From Toxotes chatareus (taxonomy: Eukaryota > Chordata > Actinopteri > Toxotidae), in contig CM028905.1 in the NCBI GenBank assembly GCA_016801885.1, forward strand, positions 13,668,706 to 13,732,705: a DNA stretch of 64,000 bases, read 5' to 3'. How positions within the stretch are numbered: position 1 is the stretch's first letter; every line of letters begins with the position of its first letter. The notes under the pieces are model-generated. The model was given only the letters and a program-made list of their open reading frames with translations. It was not told where the DNA came from and ran no database searches. Below are positions 36,120 through 48,658 of this stretch, one piece after another. A program made the position numbers and the translations under genes.

Positions 36120-39100
36120 CTTTAAAGATGAAAGGAGACAGAGACAGACAGAGTCAGACGCATTTGGAAACCATGGCAGAGCAGATATCAGACCTCGACA
36201 TTGCCAGTGTGAATTTACAGAGTTTTCTACCGGCCAGAGCAGGAGCATATTATTTACTTGACAGCATTTTACTTTCAGTTTTCTTCCCAAAATGAGAGAG
36301 AGAGAGATAGAGAAGGTGATAGACTGCAGGTGACAGGTTAAAAGAGACAGACAGGGGGGGAAAGCTCAGGGTCCAGAGACGGAGGCAGATTTTTCAGGTG
36401 GCATTGTGCTGGGACAGTCAGAAGAGATGGGGCAAGGAGAGACCCACAGGGACCCGTATCAATCAAAATGACTTACAGCACAGACGAAGCATGTATCGTG
36501 CCAGCTGTAGCCCAAGGCCTCCAGGAACCGATCGCCGGCATCAATCTTAAAGTCACAGCCGTGGCATTTGGTGCCAAACATCTTCTCATAGTCTGCAGAG
36601 AGAGAGAAAACAGTGGTGAGTGGCAAAGACATGTGAGATAACCACCAAAATAAAATAATAAATTCAAAAGTGCTTTTATCATCCTGGAGATCAGGTCAAG
36701 CATTCTCCATGGCCTCCACACTCACCGTATGTAAACACCACTTAACACTTATAGAATGTTCTGGAGCACCGAGTGTGAAATAGGTTTCCACCTCTTTCAT
36801 CTTTTAAAAGAACTGGAGGCTTTTCGTCTTGAAGATGAGCAATATCCCACTACACACACACACACACACACTTAAGGACTTGAATGACGGCAATAAGGAT
36901 AGATGAAGCTGTTTTGAAGTCAAATGTTTGCACTTCTACTCATCGGGCATTTGATACTTTGCTGTTTCGCGTCATTTTGTCCAACTGTACACGAGTGCCT
37001 TTCCGGAGTCTAAGGGCAGGATTAGGATGAGGGGAAATTGCTCCAGATACTTAACTGGATTTGCTAGTCTCTTTCATCACAGGGACTCTGGGGAAAGTGT
37101 CAGGTTATAATGCTGCTTCTCAAGAGTGAGTGAGTGAGAGCTGCACAATCCCTGAAAGATGCTGAGGCAGCAGAATGTTTATCAGAGCTAAAGGCATTAG
37201 TCAGAGTATGAGTACTCAGGTTCTGGCTTTGCTTCTGATAAAGCAGCAATCCACGTCAGAGCCTCGGTGGTGAGTGAGAAGCACGCTGCCCCGCTAAATA
37301 ATTTACAGCATAATAGAAGAGCACACACCATTCATAAAATCCAATAGAGAAATGTATGAAGTAAACTGGAGCTAAATAGATTACAGCAGATGAAAACATC
37401 ACACTTTATGATTGACTGTGGTACGCGCCGAGAGATTCATGATGTAGGCCCATGCCAAACCCCACAGCAATAATACAACAGTGCTGTTTGTTTTCCAAGT
37501 AGTCTGAAATAAAAAAAAATGGAAATGACTCCTGCAAAACTGGAGAGGGAGCCCTGCAGTGAGATGGAGATTTTTTTTTCTCCAAAAAGAAACAACTTGA
37601 TCATAAAATGCAATGCACTCTGCAAAACTTCTAAATCACCCAGAGGCTCTGCTTTTTTCTGTGTTGGTACCCAAGCATCTGTTACGCAGCCTGCACTGTA
37701 GCACTTAGCTATGCATCCATTTAAAGTATAAAAAAAAAAGAAAAGAAAAAAAAGGTATGACATCTTACATCAAACAAGCTCAATCACAAACTTAATCCTT
37801 TGTGGTTGAAGATCACTCCCTCCTCCTCAGTTCACTCCTATACTTGGAGCCCAGTGCAGATTTACCATAAATATGTTCAGCTGAGATCCATGTGTAAAGT
37901 CACAGGGGGTCTTACATGGGTTGAGATGTTCTCAGTCGACAGTGACACCGATCACTCTTCACACTGAGATCTGAGCAAGCTGTTCTTTGCTAGTCTTTCA
38001 GACTATCTGCTGAAGCATTACCTCTAAATACTGCCTGCATTTAATATAGGTTTAGAATTCATTTAATTCTATTAAAGCCACAGTTTCTGTGGGTGTCACT
38101 GTCTGTCTGTTCTGCCGTGGTGGCCACTGCTGCTGCTGCTAACCACAAGTTTTTCTTCAATTCTTCTTCCAGACACCACATTAATATGACGGTTCCTTTT
38201 ATTTCCAGCTGAGGATTTTTCACCATGGTGATTCCTTCATCTCTATTATGAAGCCTCAAGAATGTGCGACAAAAAATGTTGTATTATTAAGCATGAATGA
38301 GAAAAAGAGACATAAAGTGAAAACACATTCAAACTAAACATTCAGAGGGGACTGAGACAAGGTTATTGTTTTTTTTTTAACTACTAATTAATGTTACAAT
38401 ATCCCCATGTCTTTACATTATTATTATTATTATTATTAATGGCATTTATTGATGCCTTTACAACATTTATGAACTTATATTTAATTTAGAAACCCAACAT
38501 ATCCAATGCTCTACACCACAGAGTTTATCACTGGTATCATTATCATGACACCTGACAGTAGCAGACTTTGGTGCAAACAGCTTATGTTTTTGTGTCCTTA
38601 ATGTACGACACCATTAAACTACACAGAGATTAAAGTGTCTGCTACTTCCACTGCTAAGTTCAGTGTATGTTAACTGCAGCCGTTCAGTGTCTCACCTCTC
38701 TCACAGTAGGGCTCGCCCTCCTCCATGTAAAAAGCTTGGTTCCTGATGGGAGTCTTGCAGGCCGCACACTTGAAACACTGAACATGGTAGGTCATCTTCA
38801 GGGCATGCATGATTTCCTGGTAAGGGGAGAAAAGGTTGTAGCTGGTGCTGATGCAGTACAGTGGATGCAAAGACTTGTAACTTTGGCTTTTTGACTTTGC
38901 TGGACACGATGAAGCAGCTCTTACCCCCGTGATCTTCTTTTTGCACTTGGCACAGTTAGGAGCGTATCGGTTATCGTAGCACTTGGTACAGTAGACGGAC
39001 CCTCTCTCCTCGAAGAAGCCCCCCTCGTCCAGGACCGCCTTACACTGTGAGCACGTAAACTCCTCCGGGTGCCAAGAACGTCCGAGCGCTACCAAGTACC

Positions 39101-40160
39101 GACCCCTGGAAAAACCACACACACACACACACTCATTAACAACACACCAGAGGTATTATTATAATCTGCTAAATAGTTTTAGCAAAAACTGGAGACACCT
39201 TTTTAGCTCAAATGATGATTTTGTATCTTCATTTTTTTGTAAAACCAAATCTCCTCTGTGCTCGCAACAGTGACCAGAATTACGATTTCTCTATTATCTG
39301 TGAAATGTGTGAAATGAGATTTACATAATTTCAAAGTCAGCATAATGCTTGTCTCCAGTGATAACAAGATTTCTCCAAACTGTGTTCATTATGCTGACTG
39401 ACCTAATTTGCTACAGACGTACAGTCTGTCATTGTGTCTATTAACTGTCCTAAGTGATGTGTCATTTCTCTAACAGGACTTTGAAATAAGCAAACACTGA
39501 GAGTATTTTATCTCTGGTAAAACAAATCCATCAAACTGTCAGCGTAGAACGGGTCGTGTGGTCTCACCTGATGATTTTGTTGCAGGCGCCACACACTGGG
39601 GTCCTCCCGCTGTCTTCAGGTGCCTGCTGTGCTGCCTGCAGGATGGAGCTGCGGTTCTGCATGGGTGTCGGCTGGGCCGGCTGCTGGTGCTGGGTCACCA
39701 CGGTGCTGGTCTTGTCCGGGCGAAAGCGGTCGGCGAACGTAGGGTCGGTGACCCACGGTGGTCGACTGGAGGTACCCGAACTGCCTGCTGCCGCAGCTGC
39801 AGTCTTGGAGCCTGAGCCAGAGGAAACCAAGCAGATTTGTTTTGGAATTACAGCACTTTGAAAAATTTGGCTATGACTTAGAATCATTTCACAAGGGGGG
39901 GACAGTTATGTAATATACACGATCCCTCCAGATGTTCATTGTGACAGTTTTGTGTGTCATGTTGTTGCTGCTGATGCTCACATATTGACACTTCATAAGA
40001 ATCTATTAGCACAGCCTCTACTGGATGCTGCTGGGTTTCTTTTTACGCATCAGCAGGAGCAGAAACTCACCATCTGGTTTATCTGCTGCCGGTGTCTTGG
40101 CAGGTGAGGGAGTTGGCTCAAGGCTGTGGGGAGAAAATGACTAATTAGAAAAGGTACACA

Positions 40161-40225
<65 letters not shown>

Positions 40226-43200
40226 CCCCTCAGTAACTATGGTTACTACTAAATGAATGGCCATCCTGTTGGATATCAGCAGCCATGGCTGTCTCCATTA
40301 AGCTATGCCTCATATTACCTTCTGTGTGAATGATCATAAGCATCATCATCATTAATATTAATCAGTATCAACAGGGTAGTGTGGAGTTCTCACCTGTTGT
40401 GGCAAGACAAACTAGTTTAGTGTGGTGAATTCAGCTGAGTGTTAAAGAAAATACAGTGTAATGAAATTTTTCTGCAGATGCAATGAAATGTTGGTGTCTG
40501 CAGGCCATTTTACATGATTACACAGGCCCTCTGAGACAAAATCAATCACGTAATTTAAACAATCGATGCCGAACAACAGATGGCACAGTGTGCATTCGAT
40601 AGAGACATTTTAGCTCTGCATCGAAATGATTCAAGGGCTGCTACTCTAATGTGAGAAATAAGAAACATCTCGGATTGACTGACGTCACTCACGGGCAAAG
40701 TTAGAGACGGAGAAACTCATCAGACGCCTGATGCTGTCAGATGTGGATGCAGAAGAGTTTCGCTTCAAGCCTGCATGTGCAGAAGTGTTGAAATAAAGAG
40801 TTGTTTCTCTATTTCAAAGTTCTGTTACCCGCAGCAAGCGTCACCATATTCAGAAAATCTTCAAACCATGACTGAGACGGAAAAACAACTTCTGAGCCAA
40901 GACAGTGAGCTCTGGAGACGTCTTATCTTGGGAAAAAATATAACACTGCCTTAGGCATCTATCATGTTTACATCATCAACTGTGCCATCTACAATACACT
41001 AATGAAAGATGATGAAATCATTTCTCATTTGCAAAGAAAAAGAGGAGGATGTGAAATGAATTACCCTGCGACAACCTTGTTCTATAGCATCGCCTCTATC
41101 AGGTTAAGTCTGCCTATCAATTATCCTCCTTGTGTATTCACACAACTAAACACAAGAAGTTACTGAGACAGGAGAACTTAAAGAAACACAGCTTGGAGAT
41201 ATCTAGCAAGAAGAAGAATAAAAACAGTCTACTATTTTCCAAACAGCACACTCTGAATAATAACGGACCTTAAATCCCTTTGCAGTAGCATAAAAATGGC
41301 TTGCAGGGCTGGTGACAAGAGAGAGGAAGTTAAATCTTTCTAAATTAAGGAAGGTAAGACACCCCCTACCAGGAGACTTTGGGAAAGAAACTACACCAAA
41401 AACAGACTGAAAGGAAGAAAGCAGTCTGGATGAGAAGGTTCTCTGGCAGCCGGGTCAAACAAAGGACAGAATGAACCTGTTTCAGCCTCTTTGACTCACA
41501 GACCCTGGGTCAGCTGCCCTCCACCCCACACACTGGTAAGCCTGCCTACTGGACCCCCAGCTAACAGCTAACAAAACAACATCCTGCTCAACACCGCGGC
41601 CCCAGCAGGCTGCCCTACATGACAACAGGCCAGTGGCACTGACTTCTCACACACCTCTGAGAGGTTTGTTTGGCTGCACCTCACTCTGGTGAAGGTTGCA
41701 GGTGCAAATTGGAGTACATCCTCTACAGCGGCTTATTCCCACCTGGAGCAGCCTGGATCATGTTTTCTTGACATTTTCACGGCTTTCAACATCCTCCCCC
41801 GCCCCCCTTTCTGCTCAGCGAGAGGCTCAGTGTGTTGCAGGTGCACAATTCCTGCATCACAGACTGCACAGACAGGGTGTTTTTTTCCCCCCTTCGACAT
41901 AGGGTTTTGGACATGCTGCAGAACTGCACCCCATGGAACATTTCCTTGACATTTCCTGTTCACTCTTTACACCTCTGATTTCAGAGTCACCTATGTTTTG
42001 GTTTTTTTTTTTTTTTTTTTTGGCTTACTCTGTGGGATGCATCAAACTGAGCAATGAGGAAAGTAGAGGAGTTTGTTGGCAGCTCAGCACCCGGCAGAGA
42101 AAGGAGCAGGTTTTGATTTCAGATGGAGCAAGAAGCCACTGACACATGTCACCCTCCACAGACAGGAGGTAAAGGTGGTGCAGCTCTACAAGAAACTGAA
42201 TGTGACAACTGGCAAAATGTCAAACAATGGTGGCACACGTCACAGCAGACAGAGAACTTGAATTTCTTACACACTGCTCAGATTTTTAATTAACAGACTC
42301 CTTCTGTCATTCCATTCCTTATTATTTAAAAAAGCCCATCATGTAAAGAAAACTACAATTTTAATGCCTGTACTTTTTTCCCCTCTGTTACATGTGGCAT
42401 GTTAAAAGTAATATTTCTGTTAACCATTACATATTTGTTGTCTTCCACTATCCTGTTACTGTAACTGCTGAAATTTCTCCACATGGTTTTGATGCCTTTT
42501 AATTTGTCAACATTGACATTAAGAAGCTGTCAGATACGCTTACTGCTACAAAACAGATTTGAACTTGTTTTGGCTATATGGGTATTCCTTTGGTACCAAT
42601 TATCATTTAGCTGCCAACAACATCATTATACCCCAACCTTAATTTCCATTTCTAAAACTTAGTTCCCTTTTAATGTAATTCACTTGTTTTTTTTTAAATA
42701 CAAAACTGTTCTAGTCTAGATTCTAGTTTCTGCCATAAAATGTATTATTTCTTCAAGCTATGGAAGGCAGAGCATTTCTCATTCAGTCCCACAGCTCACA
42801 GTTTCTGTTGGTTTCAGGTTTCACCTGCCAAGTTTCTGTTCACATGTCTCTATCACAAAGCATTAGGCCATACCACCATGTAACGAGCAGCCACCCCACA
42901 TTTTTCTCCTGGTCACCTAAAGGCAAAAGTACATTTTGCACCTTGTCCACAGACAAAGTTTCTGAATAGTTTGCAGCCTTAAAATTATTTTATTTTAGTA
43001 CATCTAAATCAGGGTAGTACCTAACCATCAATAATATTGACTAGAAGTAATTTTCTATCCAAGCTGTGTTTTGTTTTGCTTTTTTGTTTTTGAGTGCAAC
43101 TTTCATAAAACTTTTCATAAAAACCACCGTACTGCAGCAAACAGTTGAACTCTGAATATGCTAATGTTGGTCTTTTCATTAGGTTTTAAATACTCTCAGA

Positions 43201-46200
43201 TATTTTTATTTCAGGCACTTGCAACAGACTAAAGGCTGCGTTTCCTCACTATTCACCCCTGAACTTTATGAATGAGTATTACTTCATGTGTGTAACCTCA
43301 TTTGTTTTTTTATGCCTGACCATGCAACTATTTTCTCTCGAAGGCAATAAAAATAAACCTTGAACCCTGATCTTTGAGAGGACACCCCATTAATTCACAA
43401 CCGCATAAATACAGAGGAAAACCCCGTTTCTACATAATTATTTTTGTTCAGTACAACAGGTAAGTAAAGAAATAGAAGAAATAAGAGTTGGAAATCAAGA
43501 GATGCATCCTGTTTGGCTTCAACAGTGAATAAACAAGAAAAGAGAGAAACACAGAAGAAAAGGACAGAGAAGTGAGGTTTGCTTTTTTTCAGACGTTTTA
43601 TATTTTTGATGACAGCGGAAAAAAGTACAGATTTATCTTCCTTTTCTTTCTTAATGGTTGGAGAAGCCTACAAGAGGAGGGGATCAGAAATGAAAACTCT
43701 AAAGGATGAAGAACTCAATAAATGGAAGCAGGCAGAGAGAGAGAGAGTGAGAGAGACAGAGACAGACAGATCAAAGGAGGGTCTGAACTTCACAATCAAA
43801 GAAGAATAACGAACAGAAAGGCGCTTCCCACTGCTGAGACCCCCCTTCCCACCTTCCCACTCGTTTACTCCAAGTAACGCAGTGTGAAATGGAAAATAGG
43901 GCTACAGACACAGTGGTCCACAGTGTTGTCAACAATCATCAAGTCAGAAATTCAGAGGGAGATCTTACACTTAGGCTCAGTATGCAAGGTTCCACTTTGG
44001 GCTTTGTCATCTAGGCTACGTTTCTTCTATTTTTGGTTTGCTTATCTTTATTTCCCCAAACTTCTTTTCCACCCCGTCTGTATCTGAGGGGTGAATTTGT
44101 TAACTGCCATTGGACGGTCGGCTATCTTCGTCGTCTTTGTCACGTAGTCGTTGTGGTGTGGGCTATTGCTAGCAGGCTCTGGCTGGGCTCTGCATCCCAT
44201 GGCGTCTAGGATGTCGCTCAGGATTTGATATTGAGGGCACGAGCAGACCTGTCATGGTGCCAATCCCTCAGACGGGCATAGCGGGGACTCTGAATCTCAG
44301 TCAGGAACTTTTCCCTGACCGCAAGCAACAGAGATATGAAACAGAGATACACAGGAAGGAAATAGATTGCAGGGGAGAGAATAAATGGGAAAAAAAAGGA
44401 GCATGAGAGAGCAGAAAGTAGAGTGCACAAAAGGTGAAAAAGTAGCAGAGGAATAAAACAGGTGAAACAGCATAGACACAAAAAAAGATGTGATAGTTTT
44501 GGAAGATAAATTATAAAATAAATTTAAGGAATATTTTGACAACTTGGGAGATAAACCTATTCACTTTCTTGCTGAGAGTTACAAGAGAAGACTGACTCAC
44601 ATATCTGTACTAAGTAAAACTAACTAGCTGTTGGCTATAGCTTCATATTAAAGACTGCAATTGACTCGTCTGTCCAAAGGTGACAAAATCTGCCTACCAG
44701 CACCTCTAAAGCTCAGTGATTAACACCTTATATATTGTTTCTTTAATCTTTAGAAAACCAAAGTGTAAAAATGACACATTGTGGTTTTACAGGGGATTAT
44801 GTGAGGGATTATTTCTTTGGGGGGGTGGGGGGGTAAAGTCTCCTTTCAGGAATTTAATGCACTCAGCCAAGAAGTCTGATTCAGACAGATGCAGGTCAGT
44901 GGATTTTATTATAGACAGAACCAGGCTAGCTGTTTCTCCCTGTTTCTTTAAAGTCTATATGCTAAGCTGACTGGCTGCTGGCAACAGCTACATGTTTATT
45001 GGAAAGAGAATAATAATGGCAGAGAATCTCACATTTAAGTCTCAGCAAGAAAGCAAAAATTTCAAATTTTGATTAAAAGCAATTAGTAAATTATGCCATG
45101 CAGCAGATTTCTGTACTAATGATACAAATCATGTTCAAGTCACACACCACAAATGCCAAATGAAGCGGCAAAATCTCAATAGCAAAACATATCAAAAAGT
45201 AGATTAAAAAGATTTTTTAAAAAATATTTGCCAAACTGAAGCGTCCGCACGTGAGTGCACAAACGCAAAACACTGGTGACCATTCAAATCAACGACACTC
45301 GAGTTTTTACCTGGACCTCTTCATGATTTCATCATCTGGGTCCTGCACTGAGAGATCCAGGAGAGACACACACATCAGTATGCCTTACTGACAAGTTTGA
45401 CACACACCTACTGTTGCCTTTTGACAGACAAATAGCCAGTTCAGCACATACCAACCCAGACATGATAAGTAATAATACACATTATGTAATAAATGGTGCT
45501 CTTGCTACACAGCCTCTGTCGTCCTGATCAACATGCAGATGTGCAGCTGATCTGTCAGACTGGTTACAGTCATGAAAAAAAATGTGTTGCTGCCACTGAA
45601 GACAGCTGCCACCTGACAGGTGAGGCCCCTCTCCACAGCTGAAAAATGGACACCCATGTTATCCACCTTTCCTGTGTCACTCTGCTGTCATTCTCACTGA
45701 TAGTCACTATGATCACATCAGATCAACTGTTCAGTCACAGGCCTCCTCCTCCTACACCTCCCTCTCTGTTGTCTCACTCTTCAGGCCTCAGTCCTGACTT
45801 ACTGAAGTCGGTGCCTGTGAGCTGGGCCAGGATGCGGAAGGAGCGAGACTGGGTGGTGCCAGTGCGGGGCTGCCAGTCCTCAGTGTCCTCGATCAGCCTC
45901 TTCTTGCTGCGGTCGTTGGGGATAAAACAGGGCACGTTCTCCACCCTGAGGCCGTGCCTGCACACACACCCAGCAGCAGCACACGGCAGGCGCGGTTAAC
46001 ACAATCCCATCAAGGGACTACCCACTCACACCAAACCCAGCTAATCAGGTGACCTTGAAAATAGAGGACATCCTGAACAGATCATGCAATACTTAAGAGT
46101 AATGCTCAGTATCACAGTCACGCAATAAGCCAGCTAATGGAGATCCATTACTAAGATTTCTCATGGGCACACTGTAGACTCATAAATGGACATTACCACA

Positions 46201-48607
46201 TTAGAAATCGTATTTAAGACTGTCATTAGTATGGAGGGGGGAATGGGAGAAAAGCTGTCAGACTACAGTATCTAGCCTTGTTTGCAGACATATTTTACTA
46301 CATATTAAAGCTTTTATGTTATGCAACTCAAGAAATAATGCTTTTAATTTTAAACATGGCTTCAACACGGTGGGTTGCAGGTCAACTGCAGCATGCATTG
46401 ATCAGAAAGCAGGTAGAGGATGAAAGATGAACGGTTATTAATGACCTGGCATTTTTGTTCTGTAAACCCAATCTCTGAATCTGCACAAGAGCATCGGCAC
46501 TTTTCTTTGGTCATTATTAGCCTGGCCATAATAACCCACTAAGCTGACAAACCAGCCCACATGCAGCTGCCCCTTACTTGGACTCTAGGTACATATCATA
46601 GTAAGGAGCTTCACCCCTGTAGAACAGACCAAAGATATATGACGTTAACAGAAGAAAGACAAAGGATAGCAGGGAACTAAATAATGAGAGATTGAGTTTA
46701 TTTTATTAGGCATAATACTAATGTATGTGTAATTCTGGCCTGTGTATCAATTAAACCTGTCCGATATAATGAGATGGTAACTGGTGACTTAATAAGGAAA
46801 TGGTGAAATGGATTCTAATAAAGCAGTGGTTCCCAGCCTGAGGGTAGGCCCACAAGGGGCTGCAACTAAGCTACACACTGCTTTATTTTAAGAGGTGACA
46901 AGACAAAAAGGTTGGGCAACACTGTGATAGAGGATGGGAATTATAGTGTCTGAGAATTTAAAAGGAGAACAAGCAATTATTGTTTTGTACTGGACTGTAA
47001 AAGAAAAAAAAAAAGAAATGTACTAACTTGTCAAGAGTTTCCATCTGCGGAGTTAAAAGAAAAGAGGAAAACAAAAGAAGGAGAAAGACGTCAGAGTTCA
47101 GTGTTAGGTTAAAGGAGAAACAGAACACGTCAATTTATGACAGAGGTTTCACACCACAGAAGACAAAAAAATACGGCAGGATGCAGAAAACGTGCAAGAG
47201 GTGACACGAGACATGCTGTTATTGTCAACAGGCTCTGTGAGAGAAAGACGGCATTGTTTGCTTGTCAAATCATCTATTGTCACCCTGACCCAAAATGACT
47301 CCCCAGATTTGGCACAAAACCTCTGCCGTTCCGCTCCTCTCGCCCATGTTCACAAATGCTTTTCAGTGTTATGTAAATTCCTGCGCATTTGTCAGAAAAA
47401 AGAAAAGAAAAACACTTGCCTAATTTCTAAGTCCCTGTAGTTAGTCTTTTTTTTTTTTTTTTGTTCTGATACCATCTAAAACTGCAAATGCCACAGCAAT
47501 GACCCATTGTGATATCAGTGTAAGCTCTGTACAAACAACATCACACAAAACCTGTTTCAATACGACAGGCCTGGGCACATTAGACATATGCTGTTTACGC
47601 TCTGAAGAAATCCAACAATGTCTTCATCCAACTGGTCTGACACTTACAATTAGGCTCTATTCTTTTCAAAGATGGCCAGAGGAATGTGCTTGGGCCCTGT
47701 GCAGAGGAACTTCACAAGCATGTGAAGCTTCTCTAGAGTAAGCAAGTAAGGCTGCTTAAATAATCCAGCACCAGGGCAGTAAAGGCCGTGTGAGAATTCA
47801 GCGGAATTTATGAGTGAGGCTAAATGCAGCAACACACCACAGTACACTGATGACTGCAGTCAGACCACTAGTGACCCAAATTACAGGAACCAGACTAGCC
47901 TATCCTTGACGACCATTTCATGCCATACTGCCAGTTTCAGGATCATTTAAAATATATCTGGATCCATTCCTGGAAGCCCTGTAAAACCTGAAAACTGAGC
48001 GGTAAAATAAAAACCAGAGAATACTGCCAATTATCTCTTTGTAATTATACCAGCAAGAGTTAAGTCATGGGAACAATAACTTCATTTTAATACACAGCAG
48101 AAATTAATACAGCTGTGAAACAAACAATCAGCTTTGAAACCAAGTCAGTGTTTTTTTTTTCATAACCAAAAGGTCAGAAGCCAAATTGATGAGTGAAATT
48201 TTCATGGAATTTGTCAGATCACCATTAAAATTAATTCTTTTTAAGTATAATGCAAAAATAGAGATATAATTACATTTCTAATCGGAGGGATGACTTTTGA
48301 CTTATGTAGTGATTCTTCATTTAAAGAGAAACTGAAGTCACAACTTGAGTGCCACGACAACACCGCCTTTAAAAGTAGCTTGGTGCAGAGCAAGTTCAAA
48401 AGTATTTCCATGGATTTGAAAATCCATTCTGCCATTTATACATGATACAAGTAATAATCACAGCCAGTAAATAACAGATCTGTTTAAATAGCAAGTCAGT
48501 TATAAAAAGCCAGATTGTTCTGCAGGAAATGATACATTCCTCAAAGGCTGTGCATTATATATATTTGTGTGACACATAGTTAGTAAACTTAAGTCTTACT
48601 TTTTAGT

Positions 48608-48658
<51 letters not shown>

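Noticed and set aside
38701..38946. Alternative minus-strand frame overlapping the LIM1/LIM2 exons
   Set aside because: It reads through an intron in a different frame from the LIM domains; the LIM frame with GT-AG borders explains the sequence.
39556..39861. Plus-strand open frames of 85-101 codons over 39558-39861
   Set aside because: They are antisense shadows of the GC-rich pdlim7 linker exon at 39568-39811.
41733..41963. Minus-strand frame with CAVC spacing, considered as an extra LIM-like exon
   Set aside because: No LIM consensus spacing follows, and the plus strand of the same bases reads as a decayed LINE reverse transcriptase.
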